From: Paenibacillus sp. V4I3
GTDB lineage: Bacteria > Bacillota > Bacilli > Paenibacillales > NBRC-103111
NCBI RefSeq assembly: GCF_030817215.1
Contig: NZ_JAUSZA010000001.1
Location: 4,686,501-4,750,500 of the forward strand
DNA length: 64,000 bases
Direction of reading: 5' to 3'
Shown here: in pieces, positions 42,710 to 51,352 of the stretch
Layout of the letters: each line of letters opens with the position of its first letter
How positions within the stretch are numbered: the first letter of the stretch is position 1
The notes under the pieces: model-generated
Databases searched by the model: none
The model's input: only the letters and a program-made list of their open reading frames with translations
Told to the model about the DNA's origin: nothing
Position numbers and translations under genes: made by a program

Positions 42710-43189
42710 ATGAATTTCCGTAGTACAATCAGCGAATACGAACAATTTTGCAGTTGGACAAATATTTTGCACCAACTAAGTGATAAGGATTGGCATAGCC
42801 CAATTCAAGTAGGAAAGGCGTCGATTGCCGAAATCATTGCGCATCTTAGAAATTGGGATCTTCATCTAATGAACGTAGTCATTCCTTCGATCAGGGAAGG
42901 CAAAGGAATGGAGTTTCCCGATTTCAATTCTTTCAATAGCAAAGCTTATCAATACGCAAATTCGGGTATATCGAAAGATCAACTCCTTCAAGAATTCTCA
43001 AGCGATAGAATGAAACTGATGGATCTATTAAAGAGCATGAAATGCGAGGATTTACTGCTAGAAGTAACAGCAAACGGTGTATCAAATTGCCCTAAAACTG
43101 GTACGCCATACTCTTTGCTATACATAATTCAAGAATTTACTGAGCACGATGATCATCACAAAAAGCAAATTTTAAGTGTTCTAGATTAA
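42710..43189 (+). CDS. DinB-superfamily protein
   Basis: The 159-residue four-helix protein has the DinB-like His pattern IAEIIAHLRNWDLHLMN in helix 2 and IIQEFTEHDDHHKKQIL in helix 4, a likely metal site. It is not a close paralogue of the DinB protein at 40355. ATG after GGAGGTAAT. Function unknown; possibly thiol-related detoxification. Confidence 0.75.
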   Translation: MNFRSTISEYEQFCSWTNILHQLSDKDWHSPIQVGKASIAEIIAHLRNWDLHLMNVVIPSIREGKGMEFPDFNSFNSKAYQYANSGISKDQLLQEFSSDRMKLMDLLKSMKCEDLLLEVTANGVSNCPKTGTPYSLLYIIQEFTEHDDHHKKQILSVLD

Positions 43190-43343
43190 GCTAACGTACA
43201 ATGATAGTGAAGGAGCTTGCTTCAGCAGCTCCTCTTTTCTATTAAACGGGTGAGATATTTGTAGAGCAATCAAAACGTGTTGATTATCTAGCAATGTTCA
43301 TCTATTATAATGATAAAAAAATAGAGATAATGGAGTGATTTTT

Positions 43344-43799
43344 ATGGATATTAAAGTAGATGATTTAACTGGATCTAAAGTGATTGCATTAATCGGGGAA
43401 CATCTTCAGAATATGGAACTTTTATCTCCGCCAGAAAGTACACATGCCCTAAATCTTGATAAATTGAAAAAACCAGAAATTACCTTCTGGAGTGGATGGG
43501 AACAAGATGAATTAGTTGGTTGCGGGGCAATTAAGGAACTTGATAGTCAACACGGAGAGATAAAATCAATGCGAACTTCTTCATCACACCTAAGAAAAGG
43601 CGTTGCAAGACGAATCCTTGAACACATCATTGAAGAAGCCAAGCGACGTGGCTATCAACGACTAAGTTTGGAAACGGGCTCAATGGATGCTTTCGAACCA
43701 GCTAGACGACTGTATGCAAGTTTTGGGTTCCAATATTGCAAGCCGTTTTCGGATTACATAGAGGACCCAAATAGTGTATTTATGACAAAAGAGTTATGA
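43344..43799 (+). CDS. GNAT-family N-acetyltransferase
   Basis: The 151-residue GNAT has the acetyl-CoA-binding motif A SSHLRKGVARRILEHII and the motif B RRLYASFGFQYC. The closest known type is the PhnO/YitI-like small acetyltransferase. ATG 43344 is five bases after GGAGTGA; an upstream GTG overlaps that site. Substrate unknown. Confidence 0.87.
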   Translation: MDIKVDDLTGSKVIALIGEHLQNMELLSPPESTHALNLDKLKKPEITFWSGWEQDELVGCGAIKELDSQHGEIKSMRTSSSHLRKGVARRILEHIIEEAKRRGYQRLSLETGSMDAFEPARRLYASFGFQYCKPFSDYIEDPNSVFMTKEL

Positions 43800-43855
43800 G
43801 TTTATTTATATGTCACGAAATTTCGTTTGAATATTAGAACCTTAAGGATGATACA

Positions 43856-44362
43856 ATGGATAATCATATAACTATTCAGGCTTTAAAATATGGAGATTTA
43901 CTACATTATGAATGGAACACAACTTTATTAGAGAAGACTGATTCACACGTTTTTGTCTTAGGCGAGTACGGAAGAAAATTAAATCATTACACGAAGCAAA
44001 AGGTATTTACCATAGAGGCTTGGACTATTGAATATTTCTCATTTCATTCATGGTTTACTGTTAGTGCCGATGTAGTTGGCGGAAAAATACAACAATATTA
44101 TTGCAATATAAACCAACCTGCGAAGATTAATGGTAACATTGTTTCTTTTGTGGATTTAGACCTAGATTATGTACAAAGAAGCGGTGAATGGAAAGTTGTT
44201 GACGAAGATGAGTTTGAGAGCAATGCATTTAAATTTGCATATCCAGAAGCTCTAATTCAAAAAGCTAGGCAAGAGTTAATAGGCTTAAAGGAACTTATTA
44301 GAAAAAAAACGTTTCCTTTTGATGGATCACTCGAATTGTTTATTGACCGTATTCCAAGATGA
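43856..44362 (+). CDS. DUF402 protein (nucleoside di/triphosphatase-like)
   Basis: The 168-residue protein matches DUF402: VFTIEAWTIEYFSFHSWFTV, YYCNINQPAKINGNIVSFVD and LDLDYVQRSGEWKVVDEDEF contain the Tyr, Asp and Asp residues that bind metal and phosphate in the FomD/Ntdp fold. Intact proteins hydrolyse nucleoside di- or triphosphates. Followed by a DUF5316 gene 14 bases downstream. Confidence 0.82.
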   Translation: MDNHITIQALKYGDLLHYEWNTTLLEKTDSHVFVLGEYGRKLNHYTKQKVFTIEAWTIEYFSFHSWFTVSADVVGGKIQQYYCNINQPAKINGNIVSFVDLDLDYVQRSGEWKVVDEDEFESNAFKFAYPEALIQKARQELIGLKELIRKKTFPFDGSLELFIDRIPR

Positions 44363-44375
44363 ATTATGGAGGGTA

Positions 44376-44669
44376 ATGGTGAACAAAACACTTCTATGGG
44401 GTAGTATCTCCGCCACAATAATCAGTTTAATTACATGGAAAATACTTGATGTAAATAAGCTATTTACATTATTAATGTACATCGTACTAGGCACGTTAGT
44501 CTTATCCGCAATATTATCTGGGGCTTTATTAAGTGGGGATAGAATAAGAGCAAATTACCATACAGAAGATGCCAAAGACAGAAATGAGAGAAACAGATTC
44601 ATAAGCAGAATGTTAATCTTTGTTTCCCCATATGCTGTATTAGCCTTCATTGTATATTTGATCAAGTGA
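44376..44669 (+). CDS. DUF5316 small membrane protein
   Basis: The 97-residue protein has three hydrophobic segments (about 5-22, 28-50 and 76-96) around a charged DAKDRNERNRF loop, matching DUF5316. ATG 44376 or GTG 44379 follows GGAGGG; longer frames would start inside the preceding gene. Role unknown. Probably co-transcribed with the DUF402 gene. Confidence 0.7.
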   Translation: MVNKTLLWGSISATIISLITWKILDVNKLFTLLMYIVLGTLVLSAILSGALLSGDRIRANYHTEDAKDRNERNRFISRMLIFVSPYAVLAFIVYLIK

Positions 44670-44689
44670 GGAAATTCTCATTCTATTTT

Positions 44690-45054
44690 ATAGTGTTACA
44701 ACTATCTCACCTTTTGATGATATCAACTAGGGTAGAAGTCAAGAAGTGTCTAGCTGTAGAAGTATTGTTTGACATGAGTTCCATGGGAGCAGGACAGCCT
44801 GCAATTATAAGTGCTCAACAAATTGTAGATAGTTGGGAAGAAGGTTTGAATAAGCTTCAAGCCATCCATCATCAGTGGGTAACTATATTGTGGACGTGTC
44901 AGGAAATGAAGCAGATCTATTTTGCTATGGGACAGCAAGCCACTATTTACCTAATCCGACCGGCCAAAATGTGAGAATATTTGTTGGGTCATACAATTTT
45001 CATTTGACACAAATTGAAAACGTATGGAGAATTGATAAATTCAAGTTTAACTAA
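44690..45054 (+). pseudogene. SnoaL/NTF2-like protein, frameshifted
   Basis: The first part reads EVLFDMSSMGAGQPAIISAQ then SWEEGLNKLQAIHHQ. After a shift at about 44877 the frame continues GNYIVDVSGNEADLFCYG and NVRIFVGSYNFHLTQIENVW to the natural end. Together these make one nuclear-transport-factor-2/SnoaL-like domain. A second frame break lies near the N-terminus (SPFDDIN then stop). Single-base errors could explain both; otherwise it is recently broken. Confidence 0.75.
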
Positions 45055-45125
45055 AAATACATAGATGGAAACAAAGATTTATAATTCATAGTAATTCAAA
45101 CAGTAGAGACGAAAGGGTGGAAGAT

Positions 45126-45956
45126 ATGCCATTTTTATCATTAACGAGTTGGAGCTTACATCGGAATTTGGGACCTTTGCGGTGGACCCGCTGGGATGAG
45201 AACGCACGTACTCAAATAACGGCTACCCAAGACCAACCTGAACTCATCTCTCTGCTTGAATTACCGGCGGTTCTTGCGAAGAAAGGTTTTAGATCACTGG
45301 AAGTGTGTCATTTTCATTTTCCGGATACAAGTGAAGCCTATTTGCAAGAATTGAAACACGCATTCACGGAAGCGGGTCTCCAGTTTTACACGCTGCTAAT
45401 TGAATACGGTGATATTTCCAACTCGGATGATTTGCGCAGACAATCGGACATCGCATGGATCAAAGGATGGATCAATATTGCTGCACGAGCAGGAGCTGAA
45501 AGGGTACGCGTGATAGCCGGTGATGCGGAACCTACGGATCAAGAAGCTTTGGAAAGATCAGTTGATGCACTTCTAGAACTAAGTAGTTATGCTGCTGCGC
45601 AAGGAGTACGCGTTGTTACAGAAAACTTTCATTCACTCACATCAATCGCGGATAATTGCCTTGCTTTATTGGAAGGATGCGGGGAGCTCCTTGGACTAAC
45701 CTCGGATTTTGGCAATTTTAAAGGAAACGGGAAATATGGTGAACTTGTCAAAATGATTCCGCACAGTGAGTCGATCCATGCCAAAGCACAAACGAATGCG
45801 GATGGATATCCGGATGAAGCTGAGTTTAATCGCTGTATGGAAGTTGCCAAGCAAGCTGGGTATGAAGGTCCTATAACTCTTGTATATGACGGACCTGGCG
45901 ATATGTGGGAAGGCATTGAGCGTATAAGGAAGCTTGCAACACCGTATTTGAATTAA
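45126..45956 (+). CDS. Sugar phosphate isomerase/epimerase family (AP-endonuclease 2-like barrel)
   Basis: The 276-residue TIM-barrel protein matches the xylose-isomerase-like family: SLTSWSLHRNLGPLRWTRWD, FRSLEVCHFHFPD, the metal-binding Glu in VRVVTENFHS, the SDFGNFKGN Asp and SIHAKAQTNADGYPDEAEF His. Such enzymes isomerise sugars, inosose or hydroxypyruvate. ATG 45126 is five bases after AGGGTGG. Alone in its unit; substrate unknown. Confidence 0.85.
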   Translation: MPFLSLTSWSLHRNLGPLRWTRWDENARTQITATQDQPELISLLELPAVLAKKGFRSLEVCHFHFPDTSEAYLQELKHAFTEAGLQFYTLLIEYGDISNSDDLRRQSDIAWIKGWINIAARAGAERVRVIAGDAEPTDQEALERSVDALLELSSYAAAQGVRVVTENFHSLTSIADNCLALLEGCGELLGLTSDFGNFKGNGKYGELVKMIPHSESIHAKAQTNADGYPDEAEFNRCMEVAKQAGYEGPITLVYDGPGDMWEGIERIRKLATPYLN

Positions 45957-45968
45957 ATCAACATTACA

Positions 45969-45992
45969 TGCCGCTTATAATGCGGCTTTTTT
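45969..45992 (+). terminator. Terminator after the isomerase gene
   Basis: GCCGC/GCGGC hairpin followed by six T residues. Confidence 0.85.
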
Positions 45993-46025
45993 AATTTAAT
46001 GACCAATTAGGAGGTTTTTCTTATA

Positions 46026-46503
46026 TTGTATCGGACTTTAGGCAAATCTTACGCAAGCATACCCGTAATCGGACAAGGGACTTGGAAGTTTGGTGAAATT
46101 AAGCAGAATGAAACACAAGAAATTGATGCATTAAACAGGGGTTAATAAAGTTTGTTGGAGTAAGTGTAATTTTACAACAGAACTTATGCAAGAAGCCCAA
46201 AGATGTTTGGGTATTAGTCTGTAACCAGGTTGCCTATCATTTGAACGATAGACGTATTGAGAGCAGTGAGCTGCCTTATTGCCAGCAAGAAGGAATTACT
46301 ATAATGGGGTATTCTCCTTTTGGTTATGCCCCACATATTTTTGGAATGGCTGGTTTTCCTGAGGTTGGCACAAGTGAACGTGATGTTTTAGATAAGATTG
46401 GAATAGGAAACATATGATTGATAATGTAGATGCATTAGGATGGGAGTTACAGAAAGAAGACCTTGATCTTATTAACGTTACATTTCCAAAGCAACTTAAC
46501 TGA
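46026..46503 (+). pseudogene. Aldo/keto reductase, decayed
   Basis: An intact AGGAGG site leads to TTG and LYRTLGKSYASIPVIGQGTW, an AKR N-terminus. It stops at about 46143. Later frames contain VGVSNFTTELMQEAQR-like, NQVAYHLNDRRIE, GITIMGYSPFGYAP and finally WELQKEDLDLINVTFPK. The catalytic Tyr/His region is deleted and the frame changes several times. Confidence 0.75.
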
Positions 46504-46521
46504 CCAAAGGGGATGGTTTGT

Positions 46522-47364
46522 TTGATAAGACTTATGAAATATGATGATCTTACATTATTTAAGAAAGATGTTATTTCTTTTTTAGAACAATTTGAAGTAG
46601 AAAACAATTTAGTATTAGGTATCTTACATTCTTTATCTGAAAATGATGAAATTCCTCTTTTTATGGCTACTGTAATAAAGGACAATGACATAGGGTTGGT
46701 CTTACTTCAAACACATCCTAATCAAATTATTTTATCAAAATCAGTTTCTTTAACATCAAAGGAAATACACGTTATAGGAGAAAAGTTAATTAACACAATC
46801 CAAGATATACCTGGCTTAATAGGTGAAAAGAAATTAACTATTGAGCTAGCTATGTATATTGCGAACGTAAAAGGGATTCAATCAAGTGTCCTAATGGACC
46901 AAAAAATTTATAAATTAGAAAAAGTAAAGAAAAAAACAACTACAAATGGAAAACTTCGGAGAATTATAGAAAATGATCATCACACAATTAAAGAGTGGGT
47001 GTATCAGTTTTGTAATGAAACTAACCAACCTGTAAGTTTAGAAGAAGCAGATAAAAGAGCTGCAAGAATGATAAATAAAGGAAGTTTAGTTGCATGGGAA
47101 GTGAAAGGAGAATTGGTTTCCATGGCTTCTTCAACACGTCCAACCCAAAATAATATTACAATCAGCTATGTTTACACCCCAATTAGCGAAAGAAAAAAGG
47201 GGTATGCCTCTGACTGTGTTTCAGCTTTCACTCAGTTCTTGTTAGATCGTGGTTATAAAACAACAAGTTTATATACTGATCTCAGTAATCCTACTTCCAA
47301 TAAAATTTATTTTCAAATTGGATATGAAACGATAATGGATTCAATCGTTATCCATTTTAAATAA
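46522..47364 (+). CDS. GNAT-family acetyltransferase (two-domain)
   Basis: The 280-residue protein has a C-terminal GNAT domain (about 145-280) with YTPISERKKGYASDCVSAF (acetyl-CoA loop) and NKIYFQIGYETIMDS. The N-terminal half is a degenerate GNAT-like domain, as in the predicted-acetyltransferase (FeeM/ZDJ) group. TTG 46522 is better spaced from AAAGGGG than the overlapping ATG 46513. AT-rich against its surroundings. Substrate unknown. Confidence 0.78.
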   Translation: MIRLMKYDDLTLFKKDVISFLEQFEVENNLVLGILHSLSENDEIPLFMATVIKDNDIGLVLLQTHPNQIILSKSVSLTSKEIHVIGEKLINTIQDIPGLIGEKKLTIELAMYIANVKGIQSSVLMDQKIYKLEKVKKKTTTNGKLRRIIENDHHTIKEWVYQFCNETNQPVSLEEADKRAARMINKGSLVAWEVKGELVSMASSTRPTQNNITISYVYTPISERKKGYASDCVSAFTQFLLDRGYKTTSLYTDLSNPTSNKIYFQIGYETIMDSIVIHFK

Positions 47365-47480
47365 CAGAAGGTTACCGATAGCAATGAATCGATAGCCTTT
47401 CTAACTCCCATGAAAATTAAAAAGCCCTGGTTCTTAAAAAACGGCAAATTAAAGCAGACCCAGGGAAACACTTTTTTAAA
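47365..47480 (+). terminator. Stem-loops after the GNAT gene
   Basis: A loose AGAAGG/CCTTTCT stem lies at 47369-47402, then AGCCCTGG/CCCAGGG (47422-47466, 30-base loop) followed by ACACTTTTTTAAA. The second could end the GNAT message or be part of the element-like segment that follows. Confidence 0.45.
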
Positions 47481-47559
47481 AAAGGCTGAGCCTCTGCTTG
47501 AACATAATGGAGTTGGGTGGTAGTAAAGCGACTTTCTTCGAAAAACAAAGGTAAGGCTG

Positions 47560-47812
47560 GTGCAACCAGTCAAAAAGGATTAATCTCCCATAAGTGCTAC
47601 CCATATTGGGTGCGACAGTCTGTGATGCACCGTGACGGTTGGAGTCAGACTAACGGTTGGGCTCTAATGGCACCATAGTTTATAGACCTTCTTCTCCCAG
47701 CGATAGTAGAAGTATTGACAGACTTTATCCATTTTCATCCTCTGTGGTGCAGCGCTGGTCTTGCGCTGCATGAACGGCTAACGGAAAGTATAATGCAGTA
47801 ACACGCTATTTT
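47560..47812 (+). mobile_element. Orphan segment resembling an IS110-family bridge RNA
   Basis: No reading frame. Two landmarks match the order seen in IS621-type bridge RNAs: GGTTGGGCTCTAATGG (47656-47671; IS621 has CTTGGGTTCTAACC) and, about 25 bases on, TTCTTCTCCCAGCGATAG (47690-47707; IS621 has TTTCTCCCAAAGTGATAA), then a GACAG stretch. Partial stems (CAGTCTG, GCAGCGC/GCGCTGC at 47758-47771) flank them. No IS110 transposase or terminal sequence lies beside it. Identity is from remembered consensus, so tentative. Confidence 0.4.
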
Positions 47813-47862
47813 ATTACAGTTCACCAATCTATCATGGAATTAGAACATACAAGGAGGAACCT

Positions 47863-48774
47863 ATGGAGGATTTCAATCAAATGGCGAACCGTTTTGTGAA
47901 GGCACACTTCGGTGACCGTGCCCAAAATCTTATGCCCCTCGCTGCTGGTGATTGGTCGAAAGCCTATTCCTTCATGCTCGACGGGCATGAAATGGTTATC
48001 CGCTTCGGTTCCTATGTGGACGATTTTGAAAAGGACCGTGTGATGGGTACACTTTCCTCGGACATACTTCCGATTCCTAAGGTTCTTGAGGTTGGCGAGA
48101 CGGAGAGCGGCTTCTACGCTGTATCCAAGCGAGTTTCGGGAAAGCATCTCGATGAACTGAACGGGCCTGAGATACGACTTGTCCTGCCGCAATTGTTTGA
48201 CGCACTCTATGAACTTCAGAAACTTGACCTCACAGACACAGAGGGGGTTGGCCTTTGGCGTCCAGATGGAACTGGTCTGAGTTGGGGGGATGAGCTTCTC
48301 TCTGTAGCTGAACCCAGGGATCGACTAGCGGGCTGGCGCGAGCGACTTGACGATTCGCCTCAGGAGGCACTGGTCTTCGATGCTGGAGTAGAAAGGCTGC
48401 GTCAGTTCGTGACACAGCTTCCAGAGAATCGAGGAATCGTCCACAACGACCTCTTGAATCGAAACGTGCTGGTGGACGGAGGGAGGTTAACGGGGGTAAT
48501 CGACTGGGGAAATGCGTTCTATGGTGATCCTCTTTACGATAACGCTTTGTTTCTTTATTGGTGGCCTTGGTTTCCGGAATGGCAAGAGATTGACTTGCAG
48601 GAAATTCTAGATAATCACTGGGACAAACATGGGGGACGGCCTACACAATCAGAAGAGCGTCTTCTCTCCTGTCTCATCCACATCAGCCTCGACCATATCG
48701 CCTACAGTGCTTTCAGGCAACGTCCTGAAGATATGAGACGCCACGCCAAGCAATTGATGACCTACATTCTCTGA
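47863..48774 (+). CDS. Aminoglycoside phosphotransferase family protein (hygromycin B kinase-like)
   Basis: The 303-residue kinase has the APH Brenner motif GIVHNDLLNRNVLVDGGRL and the DFG-like VIDWGNAFYGDPLYDNALF, with the nucleotide-binding Lys replaced in the MVIRFG strand as in Hph. Overall pattern is nearest to hygromycin B 4-O-kinase. It may phosphorylate an aminoglycoside or a small alcohol; resistance cannot be claimed from sequence alone. Richer in GC than its neighbours. ATG after AAGGAGGAA. Confidence 0.82.
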   Translation: MEDFNQMANRFVKAHFGDRAQNLMPLAAGDWSKAYSFMLDGHEMVIRFGSYVDDFEKDRVMGTLSSDILPIPKVLEVGETESGFYAVSKRVSGKHLDELNGPEIRLVLPQLFDALYELQKLDLTDTEGVGLWRPDGTGLSWGDELLSVAEPRDRLAGWRERLDDSPQEALVFDAGVERLRQFVTQLPENRGIVHNDLLNRNVLVDGGRLTGVIDWGNAFYGDPLYDNALFLYWWPWFPEWQEIDLQEILDNHWDKHGGRPTQSEERLLSCLIHISLDHIAYSAFRQRPEDMRRHAKQLMTYIL

Positions 48775-48814
48775 GATAATTAAGCTTTGAATCAAAAACA
48801 TGGAGGGAAATCTT

Positions 48815-49600
48815 TTGGATGAGTTGAATGGATTATTTCGTAAAAGAATTGACATTCCAGAGAATCAAAAACTTACATTTGAAACATTAGATATCATTCT
48901 TAGGAAAACAGCAACAGCCCTTCCTTTTGAAAATTTAAGTATCATTTCAAATAAAACAAGTGCTATAACAAAAGAGGATTTGATTACCAAAATGCTCGTA
49001 AAAAATGAAGGTGGTCTATGCTATCAATTGAATCCTCTGCTTTATTTTTTCTTAATTGAAAATGGGTTTAATGCAGCGTTAGTTCGTGGAGAAGTATACA
49101 ATTATGCAACGAAGGACTGGTCAAAACTTGGAAGAACTCATGTTACTATTCTAGTGCAGCATGAAGGTCATACGTACTTGGTTGATACCGGATTTGGTGG
49201 AAACCTACCACTAAAACCTGTGCCGCTAAATGGAGAAACTACCTCCTCTGTGAATGGAGAATTTCGAGCCAAAGCAATGGAAAGTGATTATGGGGACTAT
49301 ATTCTTGAAATGAAACTAAAATATAAAGATACAGAGTGGAAAATAGGGTATGCTTTTGATATTAAACGACCATTAGAGAATTTATCTGAATTGAATGAAG
49401 TCCAAGGAATCATAGTCCAGCACAAAGAATCACGATTCAACAAAACCCCACTGATTACCCAACTTACAAGCGATGGAAATGTAACGTTAACCGATACTTC
49501 TTTCACACAATGGATTAATGGGAAATCGAAAAAAGAACAGATTGACAACGATAAATTCAAAGAGCTAGCAAGACAGCATTTTGGATTTCAAGAACTATGA
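48815..49600 (+). CDS. Arylamine N-acetyltransferase
   Basis: The 261-residue enzyme has the NAT catalytic triad: Cys in NEGGLCYQLNPLLYFF, His in RTHVTILVQH and Asp in YLVDTGFGGN. It transfers acetyl from acetyl-CoA to arylamines, hydrazines or hydroxylamines. TTG 48815 is seven bases after GGAGGG; the upstream ATG 48800 contains that site. Starts 40 bases after the kinase gene, so the two may share a message. Confidence 0.9.
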   Translation: MDELNGLFRKRIDIPENQKLTFETLDIILRKTATALPFENLSIISNKTSAITKEDLITKMLVKNEGGLCYQLNPLLYFFLIENGFNAALVRGEVYNYATKDWSKLGRTHVTILVQHEGHTYLVDTGFGGNLPLKPVPLNGETTSSVNGEFRAKAMESDYGDYILEMKLKYKDTEWKIGYAFDIKRPLENLSELNEVQGIIVQHKESRFNKTPLITQLTSDGNVTLTDTSFTQWINGKSKKEQIDNDKFKELARQHFGFQEL

Positions 49601-49809
49601 GAAGCAGTGTTGATGCGGCTCTTTTTGATTTTCGTTCCGCGCTTGAGAATCATTGTGTTACCCGAAATAGTGTATGTTCCAGTACCGCTCTTAGAAGTGG
49701 ACGAATGGGTACCGGATACGGTAACATCCAGGCTGGCTATGCATATCTGTAATTCCTTATTATCAAGAAATAAGCTTATGTATCCTTTTAAGGCACATAA
49801 GCTTATCAA
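49588..49809 (-). pseudogene. Lipocalin-like C-terminal remnant
   Basis: The minus-strand frame of up to 73 codons contains VTVSGTHSSTSKSGTGTY and TISGNTMILKRGTK, beta-strand repeats like those ending small lipocalin/META-type secreted proteins. No signal peptide or ribosome site is present and the start is arbitrary. It overlaps the NAT stop. Probably debris. Confidence 0.35.
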
Positions 49810-49813
49810 TAAG

Positions 49814-50182
49814 TTATAAACTTATAAAACGTTCAAATATACGTGCTTCCAAAAGTTCTGGAAGTGGGAGGAAGTAACCTGTATCAACAGAAGACTTACA
49901 CCATTCATACAAAGTCTCATAATGATTCTGTGCAGTCATACCGCCAAACCAATATTGCTTTGTAGGACCTAGGATACAAACCACATTCGTTACATCGCAA
50001 GGTCCTAAACAACCCGTAAATGAGAGCTGCATTTTTTTTGATAGTTTATCATTTTTCCAATTGATTTTTAGCCATTCAACGGGGACTTCGGCAGCTCCCA
50101 AGTTCGTTTGACCGCAGCAACATCCATTAGCACAAATTAAAACTTGTCCTAAAACTTGAAATTTTGTGTTCAGATTCTGCAA
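49814..50182 (-). CDS. Thioredoxin-like (2Fe-2S) ferredoxin, cobalt locus
   Basis: The 122-residue protein has cluster cysteines in VLICANGCCCGQTN (near 16-25) and SFTGCLGPCDVTNVV (near 54-68), the shethna/thioredoxin-fold ferredoxin layout, plus VPVEWLKINWKN and a PLPELLEARIFERF C-terminus. Relatives are often annotated beside cobalamin and cobalt genes. Third gene of the B12-riboswitch operon, 17 bases after its neighbour. It may deliver electrons or handle cobalt; the role is inferred. Confidence 0.82.
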   Translation of the reverse strand: MQNLNTKFQVLGQVLICANGCCCGQTNLGAAEVPVEWLKINWKNDKLSKKMQLSFTGCLGPCDVTNVVCILGPTKQYWFGGMTAQNHYETLYEWCKSSVDTGYFLPLPELLEARIFERFISL

Positions 50183-50199
50183 TTAATTCCCGTCCCTTC

Positions 50200-51324
50200 T
50201 TATGCAAAGGATGGTTTTCTTTTTGTACCAACTAACCCCAAAACAAAACCCAATATCAAAACAATTAGCATTAATGTCCCAGCTCTTAATTGTGCCGATA
50301 AGTTTGGTTGTACGGGGGGAACTTCAAACGCGAATACACCATCCAAAGGCGCTGTCAGAGTTGATTTTTGTCCATTGGGTGAAGCGTGAAAGTTAAGATG
50401 GAAATTAGCTGTATCTGGAAAAGCATAGTCAAAATCTAACTTTCCATCTTGAATCTGCGTCCGATTTGAAAACATAGTTATGTTATCGTCCTCGTGATAA
50501 AGCGATAGGGAAGTATCCATCCCTTGGATGTATTGACCGGTCTTTGAATCTTGAAAAGTAACATTAAAATGAGCGGGTTCTCCCTTTTGAACAGGATCCA
50601 TAGGGTTTAACTTTAATTCAGCTTTAACTCCATTTTTTTCAACTACCATAATATGATTGGCCGAAGTCGCTTCGTGCGCCAATGAAGTTGAGGAAAGGGT
50701 ACCAGCAACTAATAAACTTGCAATTAAGAGTAACGCTGCGGCTGACGATGAATAACGGTTTTTATATTGTGATTGTTTTTTAAATGGATTTTCCAATCGT
50801 TTAGCAAAAATTCCACTGAGCATTGCTAACAAAAAGATTGCTATGAACAAAACGATTGTTCGTACGATTTGCCCAAGAGGCACATCTACTTTAATGGGTA
50901 AGGTAATTTCAATTGGTTTTTCTATTTCATTTGATGTTGCTTTTATTTTTGCTTCGTATGAACCAGCGTCCCAAAAAATAGACTCAATCTCAAGTTTTCC
51001 GTCATACAAAATCGAATCCATTTTATAAACAAGCCCAGTTCCTTCATTATCATCACGTAAGTAACCCACATTGAACCAAGGATTTGTTGCCTTCGTTTTA
51101 ACAATTTCTAATTGGACATTAGCGTTATTTAAGGGTTCCTTGGTTACAGGATTGGTAAGTTGATATGAGAATTTGGCTGGTTCATGTGCAACTGGATTTT
51201 GTGGTACTAAATAATCCCCTTTTTCTTCATAACTTTCGTAGATTGCAACTCCAAATACAAAAGTACCTAGTATAAGTACAGGTAAGATGAGCAGCATCAG
51301 AAAACGTAATAGATTGAACTTCAT
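50200..51324 (-). CDS. Membrane protein with two YtkA/FixH-like domains
   Basis: The 374-residue protein has an N-terminal anchor, a first Ig-like domain (about 35-145; PAKFSYQLTNPVTKEPLNNA), two membrane helices (about 150-172 and 193-213), a second Ig-like domain (about 220-335; PAHFNVTFQDSKTGQYIQGM, LDFDYAFPDTANFHLNFHAS) and a C-terminal helix (about 348-368). The domains resemble YtkA/FixH metal-handling modules; a His-containing LAHEATSANHIMVVE starts the second. ATG 51324 follows AAGGAGG. Placement after cbtB under a cobalamin riboswitch suggests a part in cobalt entry, perhaps in place of CbtA. Confidence 0.7.
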   Translation of the reverse strand: MKFNLLRFLMLLILPVLILGTFVFGVAIYESYEEKGDYLVPQNPVAHEPAKFSYQLTNPVTKEPLNNANVQLEIVKTKATNPWFNVGYLRDDNEGTGLVYKMDSILYDGKLEIESIFWDAGSYEAKIKATSNEIEKPIEITLPIKVDVPLGQIVRTIVLFIAIFLLAMLSGIFAKRLENPFKKQSQYKNRYSSSAAALLLIASLLVAGTLSSTSLAHEATSANHIMVVEKNGVKAELKLNPMDPVQKGEPAHFNVTFQDSKTGQYIQGMDTSLSLYHEDDNITMFSNRTQIQDGKLDFDYAFPDTANFHLNFHASPNGQKSTLTAPLDGVFAFEVPPVQPNLSAQLRAGTLMLIVLILGFVLGLVGTKRKPSFA

Positions 51325-51352
51325 TATTGTCCTCCTTGAAATAATAGTCTTT

